DNA from: CAVQZC01 sp963718315
GTDB lineage: Bacteria > Actinomycetota > Thermoleophilia > Gaiellales > JAICJC01
Length of the DNA: 64,000 nt
Direction of reading: 5' to 3'
Assembly: GCA_963718315.1 (NCBI GenBank)
Contig: CAVQZC010000013.1
Location: forward strand, 682,001 to 746,000
The position numbers were made by a program, and so were the translations under genes. Below the pieces are notes generated by a model. That model saw only the letters and a list, made by a program, of their open reading frames with translations. It was not told the origin of the DNA and did not search any database. Shown here in pieces: positions 8,632-17,211 of the stretch (within the stretch, counting starts at the first letter, position 1; each line of letters begins with the position of its first letter).

Positions 8632-8729
8632 CGGGCGTCGTGTCAGACCGTACCGAATACCAGACCAAAACGCAACTGTTTGGAAATGGTTTAGATTCGG
8701 GGCAGGCCGACCGTGGTAGCGTTGCCTGC
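8632..8729. promoter_or_regulatory. Divergent control region of the BMC operon and FAD oxidoreductase
   Basis: This is the only AT-richer stretch nearby. Reading toward the BMC operon (minus strand), TTGCGT and TACGGT are separated by 17 nt and lie about 25 nt before the ATG, a weak -35/-10 pair. Half-sites ACCAGACCA (about 8664-8672) and TGGTTTAGA (about 8685-8693) face each other and could be the GntR operator. Both assignments are by eye. Confidence 0.35.
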
Positions 8730-9902
8730 GTGAGCGGCGCGGCCGACACGGCAATCGTCGGGGCCGGAATCGTCGGCCTGGCGACGGCCCACGCCCTCTG
8801 CCGCGACGGCCAGGGGCGGACGGTGCTGTTCGACCGCGGCGCGCCGGCTGACGGTGACTCCGGCCGCTCCTTCTCGATGGTGCGGCGCCACTACTCGAAC
8901 GCTGTCACGGCACGGCTGGCGATGGAAGGCACCCGCACGATCGTGGAGTGGGCTGACCGGGTCGGCGTGGCGGACGCCGGCTACGTCCGTTGCGGCTATC
9001 TGCTGACCGTGCCCGAGCGTCTCGAAGCCGCCTGCCGGGGCAACGTCGAGATGCTGCAGGGCATCGGCCTCGAGACCCGGTTCATCGGCGTGGACGAGAT
9101 CCCGGAGGTCGAGCCCGAGCTGTCGCTGGACGGAATCACCGGCGCCGCCTACGAGCCCGAGGGCGGCTTCGCCGACGCGCAGAAGATGTGTCTCGGTTGG
9201 TACGCCTCCGCCTCCGCTCACGGCCTGGACGGGAGGCTGGGCGTCGGGGTCAACGCGATCCGGGTCGAGGACGGGCGGGTCACCGGCGTCGACACCGACC
9301 AGGGGTTCGTGGCGGCCGGCCGGGTGGTGCTCGCCTCGGGTGCGTGGGGCAACGACCTGCTCGAGCCACTGGGAGCGCGGCAGCCGGTCGAGCTGCGCCG
9401 CCTCCAGGTGCTGATCGTGCGCGGCCGGCCCGGTGGGCCGCTGCCCTCGGCCGTCTGCTCGGACGCGGTGACCAACGTGGTGGTGCGGCCCGACCGCGGC
9501 CGCCAGTTCTGTGCGGTCGCCTACGCGGGGCCGGACGGTATCGAGCGCGCGGACGACTGCGACCATGGCATGTCGCCGGGCTACCCCGAGGCCGTCCGCG
9601 CCGCACTCGCCGAGCGCTATCCGCGACTGGCCGAGTTCGAGATCGTGCGCGGGTTCGCCGGGCCCTACGACGTGACGCCCGACTGGAACCCGATGATCGG
9701 CTGGTGCCCGGGGATCGAAGGGCTGTACCTGGCCTTCGGCTGGAGCGGCCACGGGTTCAAGCTGTCGCCCGCCGTCGGCGAGGTGGTTGCCGCCGAGGTG
9801 ACCGACCGGGAGTCACCGATCGACGTGTCCGAGCTGCGTCCCGAACGGTTCGCCGAGGGCCGGCTGCTGCGCCTGGCCTACGGGCCTGGTGCCCGGGCCT
9901 GA
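8730..9902 (+). CDS. FAD-dependent amine/amino-acid oxidoreductase (DAO family)
   Basis: 390 aa, GTG start. The N-terminal dinucleotide fold has AIVGAGIVGLATA with glycines 11, 13 and 16, and the C-terminus has the family's second FAD contact (LYLAFGWSGHGFKLSPAVGE). Overall it resembles sarcosine/glycine oxidases and D-amino-acid dehydrogenases. The substrate cannot be read from sequence. It is divergent from the BMC operon across about 100 bp and could act on a related amine. Its 3' end overlaps the 3' end of glpD by 25 nt. The GTG at 8730 is chosen because the FAD motif follows within 10 residues; the longer frame covers the promoter. Confidence 0.85.
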   Translation: MSGAADTAIVGAGIVGLATAHALCRDGQGRTVLFDRGAPADGDSGRSFSMVRRHYSNAVTARLAMEGTRTIVEWADRVGVADAGYVRCGYLLTVPERLEAACRGNVEMLQGIGLETRFIGVDEIPEVEPELSLDGITGAAYEPEGGFADAQKMCLGWYASASAHGLDGRLGVGVNAIRVEDGRVTGVDTDQGFVAAGRVVLASGAWGNDLLEPLGARQPVELRRLQVLIVRGRPGGPLPSAVCSDAVTNVVVRPDRGRQFCAVAYAGPDGIERADDCDHGMSPGYPEAVRAALAERYPRLAEFEIVRGFAGPYDVTPDWNPMIGWCPGIEGLYLAFGWSGHGFKLSPAVGEVVAAEVTDRESPIDVSELRPERFAEGRLLRLAYGPGARA

Positions 9903-11581
9903 ACGTCGTCCAGCACCTCGCGGTAGCGTGCTTGCGCCGTTGCCTCGTCGGGCGATGACTCGGCGGCCGCCTCGGCGTCACGCAGCCGCAGGTAGCGAGC
10001 GAGCTCGTCCTCGCGGCGGCCGTCCGACCAGCCCAGCGCTCCGGCGGCCAATCGCGCGACCTCCGGCGCTGCGGCGCGGCCGCGGTCGGCGACCTCGATC
10101 GAGATCCGTGTGCGTCGGGAGAGCACGTCGTCCACGTCGAGCGCCCCCTGGTGCGTGACGGCGTGCACGACCTCGGCGGCGACGTGGCGAGGATCACCGG
10201 GTAGCGGCGCGGCCAGCGAGGGGTCTGCGGCAATCAGGTCGAGCACTTCCGAGGCGCAGCTCCCGTGACGCCAGATCAGCCGCGCAAACTGCTCCCGTCC
10301 GAGCCCGCTCGCCGGGTCGTACGCCGCGCCGGCGGGCGCCCCTACGGCGCCCAGCAGCGGCAGCCGATCGGTCGTCGACGGCGGCACGCTGCCCAGGTCC
10401 CGCGCCGCGGCGTCGACGGCGTCCTTGCCCATCACCCGGTAGGTCGTGAACTTGCCGCCCGCGATCGCGGTCATCCCCGGCAGCGGCGCGAACAGCCGGT
10501 GGCTGCGTGAGAGGCGCGTCGTGTCGGCGCTGTCCGCTCCCGCCACCAGCGGGCGCACACCGGCGAACACCCCGCAGACGTCGTCCGCTGTCAGCGGCCG
10601 CACCAGCGCGCTGTTGACCTTGGAGAGCACGTACTCGATGTCCGGACGGGTGGCGACCGGGGCACCGGAGTCGCCGCTCCAATCGGTGTCCGTATCGCCC
10701 AGCAGCCAGTGGCCGTCACCCCACGGAATGGCGTGAAAGATGCTCTTCTCGGTGCGCATGAAGAGGCCGCTTCGCATGTCGATGCGGTCACGAGGCACGA
10801 CCAGGTGGACGCCCTTGGACGGCCGCAGGTCGTGGTGAGGCGTACCGGTCGCCATCTGCAGCAGGCGGTCGCTGCCGACGCCGCCGGCGAGGATGGTGTG
10901 CCGTGCGCGCAGGTGCAGGGTCGCCCCCGTCTCGGCATCCCGGGCGACCGCGCCTCTCGCCCGTCCCGAGTCGTCCCGCGCAAAGTCCGTGACGCTCGTC
11001 CGCGTCAGGATCGCCGCGCCGTGGGCCACCGCCGTGCGGGCGACGTAGGCGGCGAACAGCGCGTCGTCCTCCTGGGCGTCGTAGAAGTGCACGGCGCCGA
11101 CCAGCGAGTCGGGACGCAGCGCCGGGGCGGCGGCCAGGGCAGCTCGGCGCGACAGGTGGCGCGCGCGCGGCAGGTGCCTCGCCCCGCCCATGCTGTCGTA
11201 GAGGGCGAGCCCGGCGCCGAGGTACGGTCGCTCCCAGCCTCGGTGGTGGAGAGGGAACAGGAACGGCACCGGGCGCACCAGATGCGGCGCCAGGCGGGTC
11301 AGCAGCAGGCGCCGCTCGTGGAGCGCCTCGCGCACCAGGCCGAAGTCACGCATCTCCAGGTAGCGGAGGCCGCCGTGGATCAGCTTGCTGGACTTGCTGG
11401 ACGTGCCGGAGGCGATGTCGCGGGCTTCGACCAGGAGAACCGACAGCCCACGGGCCGACGCGTCCAGCGCGATCCCCACGCCTGTGATGCCTCCTCCGAC
11501 AACGAGCACGTCGAACTCCTCGGAGGCGACCCGCCCGAGAACGGCGCTGCGAGTTGCGGGGCCGAGCGCACCGTCGTTCAT
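9878..11581 (-). CDS. glpD: Glycerol-3-phosphate dehydrogenase, FAD-dependent
   Basis: 567 aa, full length for the aerobic GlpD family that oxidises sn-glycerol 3-phosphate to DHAP and passes electrons to quinone at the membrane. FAD motif VVGGGITGVGIALD (27-40), followed by the family signature SGTSSKSSKLIHGGLRYLE. The C-terminal DAO_C-type helical domain starts at about residue 400. The ATG overlaps the glycerol kinase stop by 4 nt, so the pair forms a glycerol-use operon; no glpF transporter gene is nearby. The tail overlaps the convergent oxidoreductase gene by 25 nt. Confidence 0.93.
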   Translation of the reverse strand: MNDGALGPATRSAVLGRVASEEFDVLVVGGGITGVGIALDASARGLSVLLVEARDIASGTSSKSSKLIHGGLRYLEMRDFGLVREALHERRLLLTRLAPHLVRPVPFLFPLHHRGWERPYLGAGLALYDSMGGARHLPRARHLSRRAALAAAPALRPDSLVGAVHFYDAQEDDALFAAYVARTAVAHGAAILTRTSVTDFARDDSGRARGAVARDAETGATLHLRARHTILAGGVGSDRLLQMATGTPHHDLRPSKGVHLVVPRDRIDMRSGLFMRTEKSIFHAIPWGDGHWLLGDTDTDWSGDSGAPVATRPDIEYVLSKVNSALVRPLTADDVCGVFAGVRPLVAGADSADTTRLSRSHRLFAPLPGMTAIAGGKFTTYRVMGKDAVDAAARDLGSVPPSTTDRLPLLGAVGAPAGAAYDPASGLGREQFARLIWRHGSCASEVLDLIAADPSLAAPLPGDPRHVAAEVVHAVTHQGALDVDDVLSRRTRISIEVADRGRAAAPEVARLAAGALGWSDGRREDELARYLRLRDAEAAAESSPDEATAQARYREVLDDVQARAPGP

Positions 11582-13047
11582 GCACCATCCTCCCAGGCGG
11601 TGTGAGCGGCGACAGCGTCGCGCCAGCGGGCCCGCTCACGCGCCCGACCCCGGTCGTCCAGCTGTGGCTCGACGCGGCTGCTCACGCCGGGCTCGGCAGC
11701 GGGGTCGAGCACTCCCACCGCCGCAGCCGCCATCGCGGCGGCTCCGCGCGCGGTGGCCTCGCGCACCTGCGAGAGGGCGAGCGTGACGCCCGACAGATCG
11801 GCGACCGCCTGCACGAGCGCGTCTGAGGAAGCCAGCCCGCCCCCGACCCGGATCACGTCGGCCGTGGCCTGGGCGTCCATCGCCTCCAGTGCATCGGCGA
11901 TCTGGTGGGCGACACCCACCAGCCCGGCGGTCGCGAGGTCGGCGGCAGACGTCTGGCTGGTCGCCCCCAGCACCGTGATCCGGTCGGCGCCGTGCCAGTA
12001 CGGCGTGCCCAGACCGGCCGGCGCCGGTACGACGATCGGGTGCGGCCGGCTCCAATCGAGCGCGGCCGTGGCTCCCTCCTGCGGCGCCAGGCCCTGCAGG
12101 CGCAGCACCGCCAGCGCGTTGCCCGCGTTGGCGCCGAAGGCTTCCAGCGCGTAGGTGGCGCCGTCGCCGCCGGCTTGCCAGGCCGCCGTCGACAGGACGC
12201 CGTGCGGCGGCTGGGCCGGGGCCGCGCCGACGTTCAGCCACAGGAAGGCGCCGGTGCCCAGGGTGAGGGCCGCCATCCGCGGCCGGGTGCACCCCTGTCC
12301 GTACAGCGCCGCCTGCTGGTCGCCGAGCATGGCCGCGACCGGCGCCTCGAACCCGGCCACCTCCGCGGAGGTGTTCAGAGCCGCGCCGTCGGATGGCCGG
12401 ATCTCGGGCAGCACCTCGCGCGGCACCCCAAACAGGTCGATGAGGCCCGCATCCCAGTCCAGCGCGACGAGGTCGACGAGCAGCGTGCGGCAGGCGTTGG
12501 ACGGCTCGGTGAGGTGCCCCGCCCCGCCGGAGAGCCGGTGCGCCAGCCAGCAGGCCACGTCACCGAACAGCAGCTCACCGCTGCCGGCTCGCCGCTCCAG
12601 CTCCGGGTCGGCGTCGAACAGCCAGCGCAGCTTGGGCGCCGAGAAGGTGGGATCGAGCGCGAGCCCGGTGATGCCCGCGACCCGGTCGGCTCCCGGCGCT
12701 GTGGCCAGCCGGGCGCACACGTCGGCTGCGCGCTGATCCTGCCAGCTGACGACGGGCGTCACGGGCTCGCCGGTCGACCGGTCCCACAGCAGGAACGTCT
12801 CGGTCTGGTTGGCGATGGCGACCGCCGCCACCGAGCCGCCCACCGCAGCGCGGGTCTCGGCAAGGGCGTCGAGCACGCCGGCCAGCAGGTCCGCCGGGTC
12901 GTGCTCGACCATCTCCGGCCCCGGCCGCCGTGTCACCAGCGGGCGAACGCTGCGGTGAAGCGTCCGCAACCCGCTGTCGAAGGCGATGCACCGCGTGCTG
13001 GAGCTGCCCTGGTCGACGGCGAGGATACGGTCGGCGGCATCGGGCAC
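11578..13047 (-). CDS. glpK: FGGY-family kinase, probable glycerol kinase
   Basis: 489 aa. The N-terminal actin-like ATPase motif ILAVDQGSSSTRC (8-20) and the substrate region IANQTETFLLWD...GEP...WQDQRAADVC follow the glycerol kinase pattern closely; the second FGGY domain includes MAALTLGTGAFLWLN and VIRVGGGLASSD. It should make glycerol 3-phosphate for the GlpD encoded directly downstream. GlpK proteins usually read NQRET where this has NQTET, so a related polyol as substrate is possible. The start lies 41 bp from the divergent SRPBCC gene. Confidence 0.82.
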   Translation of the reverse strand: MPDAADRILAVDQGSSSTRCIAFDSGLRTLHRSVRPLVTRRPGPEMVEHDPADLLAGVLDALAETRAAVGGSVAAVAIANQTETFLLWDRSTGEPVTPVVSWQDQRAADVCARLATAPGADRVAGITGLALDPTFSAPKLRWLFDADPELERRAGSGELLFGDVACWLAHRLSGGAGHLTEPSNACRTLLVDLVALDWDAGLIDLFGVPREVLPEIRPSDGAALNTSAEVAGFEAPVAAMLGDQQAALYGQGCTRPRMAALTLGTGAFLWLNVGAAPAQPPHGVLSTAAWQAGGDGATYALEAFGANAGNALAVLRLQGLAPQEGATAALDWSRPHPIVVPAPAGLGTPYWHGADRITVLGATSQTSAADLATAGLVGVAHQIADALEAMDAQATADVIRVGGGLASSDALVQAVADLSGVTLALSQVREATARGAAAMAAAAVGVLDPAAEPGVSSRVEPQLDDRGRARERARWRDAVAAHTAWEDGA

Positions 13048-13072
13048 GTGCGAGGTGTAGCAGAGCCGGGCA

Positions 13073-13078
13073 TAGAAT
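13073..13078 (+). promoter_or_regulatory. Candidate -10 box (TAGAAT) before the SRPBCC gene
   Basis: TAGAAT matches the -10 consensus at five of six positions and ends 10 nt before the GTG at 13089, so the transcript would be almost leaderless. No good -35 is visible. The whole divergent gap to glpK is only 41 bp. Confidence 0.3.
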
Positions 13079-13088
13079 CAGCGGCACG

Positions 13089-13553
13089 GTGAGCGTCACC
13101 GACATCCAGACCGAGATCGAGATCGAGCGTCCGCGAGCCGAGGTCGCCGCCTACGCGGCAGACCCGGACCACGCGATGGACTGGTACGCCAACATCAAGG
13201 CGGTGCAATGGGAGACCAGGGAGCCGCTGGCCGTCGGCGCGCGGATCGCGTTCGTCGCTGCCTTCCTGGGACGGCGGATGTCCTACACCTACGAGGTCAC
13301 CGAGTTCGAGCCCAACGTGCGAATGGTGATGCGCACGACCGATGGGCCGGTTGCGATGGAGACCATCTATACGTGGCAGGACACGCCCACAGGCGGCACC
13401 CGGATGGCACTCCGGAACCGAGGGGAGCCCGCAGGGATCCACAGGATTGCCGCGCCGGCGATGGCGCGCGCGATGCGCAGCGCCAACCGAAAGGATCTGG
13501 CCCGGCTGAAGACCGTCCTCGAGTCCGGGGCCACCCCGGAGCGGACCGGGTGA
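13089..13553 (+). CDS. SRPBCC (START/Bet v1-like) family protein
   Basis: 154 aa, GTG start. The helix-grip fold is recognisable: IQTEIEIERPRAEVAAYAAD at the N-terminus, a central YEVTEFEPNVRMVMRT strand pair and a long C-terminal helix (MARAMRSANRKDLARLKTVL). These proteins bind small hydrophobic ligands or act as polyketide cyclases; no specific role can be assigned. It overlaps the ABC ATPase start by 4 nt (GTGA) and so probably shares its transcript. Confidence 0.8.
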   Translation: MSVTDIQTEIEIERPRAEVAAYAADPDHAMDWYANIKAVQWETREPLAVGARIAFVAAFLGRRMSYTYEVTEFEPNVRMVMRTTDGPVAMETIYTWQDTPTGGTRMALRNRGEPAGIHRIAAPAMARAMRSANRKDLARLKTVLESGATPERTG

Positions 13554-14500
13554 CCGAAGGCCCGGGGCTCGCCACAACCGGGCCAGGAGGACGGACGGCG
13601 GAACCCGACGAAGTCGCGATTCGCGCCACGGCGCTGACCAAGCACTACGGCCGAACCCACGCCCTCGAGGCGCTCGACCTCGCCGTCCGCCGGGGCGAGG
13701 TCTACGGCTTTCTGGGGCCAAACGGCGCCGGCAAGACGACGACCATCCGGCTCACGCTCGGCCTGCACCGCCCGACCAGCGGGACGGTCGAGGTGTTCGG
13801 CATCGACGCCTGGGCCGACCCCGTAGCCGCCCACCGGCGCCTGGCCTACGTGTCCGGCGAGCCGGCGTTGTGGCCCTCCCTGACGGTCGCCGAGACGCTC
13901 GAGTTCCTGGGCCGCCTGCGCCAGGGCCGGCACCGCGACCGCACGTACGAGCAGGTGCTGCTCGACCGCTTCCAGCTCGAGACCGACCGCAAGGTGCGCT
14001 CGCTCTCCAAGGGCAACCGCCAGAAGGTGCAGCTGGTGGCCGCGCTGTCGGCACAGGCCGATCTGCTGCTGCTCGACGAGCCGACCAGCGGCCTCGACCC
14101 TCTGATGGAAGTCGCCTTCAGAAACACGATCGGCGAGGCGAAGGCGGGCGGCGCCACGGTCTTCCTGTCGTCGCACATCCTCAGCGAGGTCGAGTCGTTG
14201 TGCGACCGGGTCGGCATCCTCCGCGACGGCCGGCTGGTCGACGAGGGCACGCTCGATCAGCTCCGTCATCTCGCCTTCCAGACGGTGGAGGCGACCTTCG
14301 CAGGGACGCCGCCTGACGTCAGCCACGTGCCCGGCGTCCAGCACGTCGCCGTAGACGGTGGCACCTTGCGGGTGGAGGTGTCCGGCGAGCTGGCACCTCT
14401 CCTCCAGGCGCTCTCGTCACACGACATCGTCACGCTGCGCACCCGCGAGCCGTCGCTCGAGGAGATCTTCCTGCACCACTACACCGGGCAGGCGGAGTGA
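13550..14500 (+). CDS. ABC exporter ATP-binding protein
   Basis: 316 aa. Walker A GPNGAGKT (56-63), Walker B LLLLDEP (172-178), and a switch His in SSHIL. The signature is LSKGN (152-156) where the classic form is LSGGQ, a variant common in CcmA/DrrA-like exporters. The C-terminal 80 residues form the extra domain typical of the drug-export branch. GTGA overlaps join it to both the SRPBCC gene and the permease gene. It should energise the adjacent membrane protein; the cargo is unknown. Confidence 0.9.
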   Translation: MTEGPGLATTGPGGRTAEPDEVAIRATALTKHYGRTHALEALDLAVRRGEVYGFLGPNGAGKTTTIRLTLGLHRPTSGTVEVFGIDAWADPVAAHRRLAYVSGEPALWPSLTVAETLEFLGRLRQGRHRDRTYEQVLLDRFQLETDRKVRSLSKGNRQKVQLVAALSAQADLLLLDEPTSGLDPLMEVAFRNTIGEAKAGGATVFLSSHILSEVESLCDRVGILRDGRLVDEGTLDQLRHLAFQTVEATFAGTPPDVSHVPGVQHVAVDGGTLRVEVSGELAPLLQALSSHDIVTLRTREPSLEEIFLHHYTGQAE

Positions 14501-16086
14501 GCGCGGCGCGCCCGCTGACCTGGCGGATGTTTGCCTCGTCGCGGGGGATCACCATCGGGCTGGCGCTGCTGTTCGCCTTCTACGGCGCCGCCCAGGTCGT
14601 CGGCTATCGCGCGACCTACCCGACGGTCGCCGACCGGATCGGCCTCACGGCCAGCTTCGGCAACAGCCCGGCGCTGCGGCTGTTCTACGGCGAGCCGCGC
14701 AACCTGCTGACGACCCAGGGCTACGCGGCCTGGCGGGTGGGCGGGACGCTCGCGCTGCTGGTCGCCCTGTTCGGGATCGTGCTGTCGGTGCGCGACCTGC
14801 GCGGCGAGGAGGACTCGGGGCGGATGGAGGTCGTCCTTGCCGGGCTGACCACGAGGCGCGGCGTCCTGACGTGCGGATGGCTGGCGGCGGCGCTGGGCAT
14901 GGCTGTGGTCTGCCTGTCACTGTTCGTGACACTTGCCGTCACGCGGCTGCCAGTTGGCGGGTCCGCGTACCTGAGCCTGGTGCTGACGCTGTGCGGCCTC
15001 TGCTTCGTCGCCATCGGCTCGGTGGTGTCACAGGTGATGCCGACGCGGCGCTCGGCCTACTCCGTGGCGATGCCGGTGTTCGGGGTGCTGTTCCTGCTCC
15101 GCGTGGCCGCAGATACCAGGAGCGGACTCGGCTGGCTGCGCTGGACGACGCCACTCGGCTGGGCGGAGGAGGCGCAGCCGTTCACCGGCTCCCGGCCCGC
15201 AGCGCTGATCCCCTCGGTCCTCCTGATCGTCATCCTGGGGACGATCGCGGCCCTGCTCGTCACCCGGCGCGACGTCGGTACCGGCATCCTCCAGGTGCGC
15301 GACCGCGCCGAGCCGCACCTGCGGCTCATGTCATCCCCGGCCGCGCAGACGGTTCGCATCGAGTCGCTGACGCTGGCCTCGTGGGTGATCGGCGTCGGCG
15401 CCATGGCGTTCGTGATCGGGTCGCTGGCGACCAGCTTCTCGGAGGCGTCCTTCCCCGCCAGCCTGAGGCAGGAGCTGCACAAGCTGGGTCTCACGAGCCT
15501 GGTGACGCCGACCGGCTACCTGGCGTTCGTGATGCTGATCTTCGCACTCATCATCAGCCTGGGAATGGCCCAGCAGGTCGGCGCCGCCCGCCGCGAGGAA
15601 GCCGACCAGCGGCTGGAGACCCTTCTTGCACTACCGCTCAGCCGGATCCGGTGGCTGGGCGGAAGGATCGGACTGTCGGTGGCTCTCGCGCTGGCGCTCA
15701 GCATCGAGGCGGGCCTGCTGGCCTGGGCCGGCGCACGGGTCGCCGGCGGCGACGTCCCCCTTGGCGGCCTGATCGAAGCCGGCCTCAACTGCGCGCCGGC
15801 GGCGCTCCTGTTCCTCGGCCTCTCGGTGCTCGCTTTCGGCTTCACGCCACGGATCGCATCATTCGCCGGCTACGGCCTGATCGCTGGAGCGTTCGCCTGG
15901 GATGTCGTCGGCGACGTCGTCAGCGCCCCGACCTGGGCGCTCGACCTGTCGCCGTTCCGGCACCTGGGACTCGTCCCCGTCCACGCGTTTCCCTTCCGCG
16001 CGGCTGCGATCATGACGGCGATCGGGGTGGTGACCGCCGGTGCGGGCGCAGCCGGCTTCCGCCGTCGCGACCAGGAAGGGCCATAG
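14497..16086 (+). CDS. ABC exporter permease, fused two-half type
   Basis: 529 aa with about 12 predicted membrane segments in two similar halves of six. It starts at 14497 with GTG overlapping the ATPase stop. It resembles the permeases annotated as polyketide-antibiotic exporters in actinobacteria: a cytoplasmic loop SVRDLRGEEDSGRMEVVLAG follows the second segment, and an equivalent loop AARREEADQRLETLLALPLS occurs in the second half. With the upstream ATPase it makes a complete exporter. Confidence 0.85.
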   Translation: MSAARPLTWRMFASSRGITIGLALLFAFYGAAQVVGYRATYPTVADRIGLTASFGNSPALRLFYGEPRNLLTTQGYAAWRVGGTLALLVALFGIVLSVRDLRGEEDSGRMEVVLAGLTTRRGVLTCGWLAAALGMAVVCLSLFVTLAVTRLPVGGSAYLSLVLTLCGLCFVAIGSVVSQVMPTRRSAYSVAMPVFGVLFLLRVAADTRSGLGWLRWTTPLGWAEEAQPFTGSRPAALIPSVLLIVILGTIAALLVTRRDVGTGILQVRDRAEPHLRLMSSPAAQTVRIESLTLASWVIGVGAMAFVIGSLATSFSEASFPASLRQELHKLGLTSLVTPTGYLAFVMLIFALIISLGMAQQVGAARREEADQRLETLLALPLSRIRWLGGRIGLSVALALALSIEAGLLAWAGARVAGGDVPLGGLIEAGLNCAPAALLFLGLSVLAFGFTPRIASFAGYGLIAGAFAWDVVGDVVSAPTWALDLSPFRHLGLVPVHAFPFRAAAIMTAIGVVTAGAGAAGFRRRDQEGP

Positions 16087-16117
16087 TGCGTCCTCAACCT
16101 GCTCCAGAAAGGCAGAC

Positions 16118-16576
16118 ATGAGCGAACCTGACAACAAGCCGGTCGTCTACTGCTATGACGGGTCCGAGCATGCCCGCGAGGCGATCCTGGCCGCGTCCAA
16201 GGCGCTGCGGCCGGGCCCGGCGTACGTCCTCACCGTCTGGAAGTCGGCCTGGTCGACCGTCGCCGCAGTCCCCAACGCGATCCTCACGCAGGACACCGTC
16301 GACGAGGTGGACACCGCCGCCCGGGACGCGGCCTCCTCCATCGCGGACGAGGGCGCGGCCTTGATCGAAGGATCCCAGCCGCACGTGGTCTCGGACATGG
16401 GCAGCGTATGGCGCTGCATCCTCGACTTCGCCGAGAAGCACGACGCGAAGATGATCGTGGTCGGGGCGAGAGGGCTGAGCACGGTGCAGTCAGCGGTGCT
16501 GGGATCGGTCTCGCATGGCCTGGTCAACCACAGCCACCTGCCGGTGCTGGTGATGCCGCCCGTCAAGAAGCCCTAG
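16118..16576 (+). CDS. Universal stress protein (UspA family)
   Basis: 152 aa. It has VVYCYDGSEHAREAI at the N-terminus and the ATP-binding pattern VVGARGLSTVQSAVLGSVS, which fits G-2x-G-9x-G-S/T. Such single-domain proteins bind ATP and help survival under stress. Its 3' end overlaps the convergent regulator gene by 4 nt. The start at 16118 follows an AAAGG sequence. Confidence 0.88.
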   Translation: MSEPDNKPVVYCYDGSEHAREAILAASKALRPGPAYVLTVWKSAWSTVAAVPNAILTQDTVDEVDTAARDAASSIADEGAALIEGSQPHVVSDMGSVWRCILDFAEKHDAKMIVVGARGLSTVQSAVLGSVSHGLVNHSHLPVLVMPPVKKP

Positions 16577-17211
16577 GGCTGCGCGGGTGGCGCCGTGGTG
16601 CTGACGGCGTCCGGCGACTCGACCTGGCTGCGTGGGTCGGGCAGCGCGGGGGCGATCACCCAGCAGATCCGCGAGCTGCGGTTCTCCGCGACGTTCCGCC
16701 ACGTGTGGGGGACGGCGGCGCCGAAGGTGATCGCATCGCCCCGCTCGAGGGTGTAGGTGGTGCCGTCGATGTCGAGCTCGATCGCCCCCTCCAGCACGTA
16801 GCAGACCTCGCACTCGCTGGGCAGTGAGTAGAGCTCCTCGCCGCCCGAGCCGGCCGGGGCGGCCAGCGTCTCCAGCACCGTCACCCGCGACTCGTGCGGC
16901 GGCGTGATCAGCGTGTCGACCACTGCGGCGCCGGGCAGGTCTGCCTGCGGCCGGTCGGCGGCACGGACGAGGCTGACCGGAGGCGTTGCGAACAGGCGCT
17001 CCATCGGCAGCGAGACCGCCTCGCAGACCGCCAGCAGCGAGGCGACCGACGGGCTCGTGCGGTCGCGCTCGACCCGGGACAGGAAGCCCTTGCTGAGCCC
17101 GGTGCGGCTTGCCACCTCGGCCAGCGACAGCCGCCGCTGCTCGCGGGCGTGGCGCAGCCGCGCGCCCAGCCGGAATCCCGGCCGGGCGCCGTTGCCGCCG
17201 CCTGCGGTCAT
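16573..17211 (-). CDS. XRE-family regulator with C-terminal cupin domain
   Basis: 212 aa. An HTH_3 domain sits at about 16-70 (LSLAEVASRTGLSKGFLSRVERD) and a cupin at about 120-195 (CEVCYVLEGAIELDIDG, then ERGDAITFGAAVPHTWRN). This HTH-cupin design senses a small metabolite and often represses a linked transporter or catabolic gene. It overlaps the NCS1 permease gene by 4 nt (ATGA), so self-controlled expression with that permease is likely. Confidence 0.9.
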   Translation of the reverse strand: MTAGGGNGARPGFRLGARLRHAREQRRLSLAEVASRTGLSKGFLSRVERDRTSPSVASLLAVCEAVSLPMERLFATPPVSLVRAADRPQADLPGAAVVDTLITPPHESRVTVLETLAAPAGSGGEELYSLPSECEVCYVLEGAIELDIDGTTYTLERGDAITFGAAVPHTWRNVAENRSSRICWVIAPALPDPRSQVESPDAVSTTAPPAQP

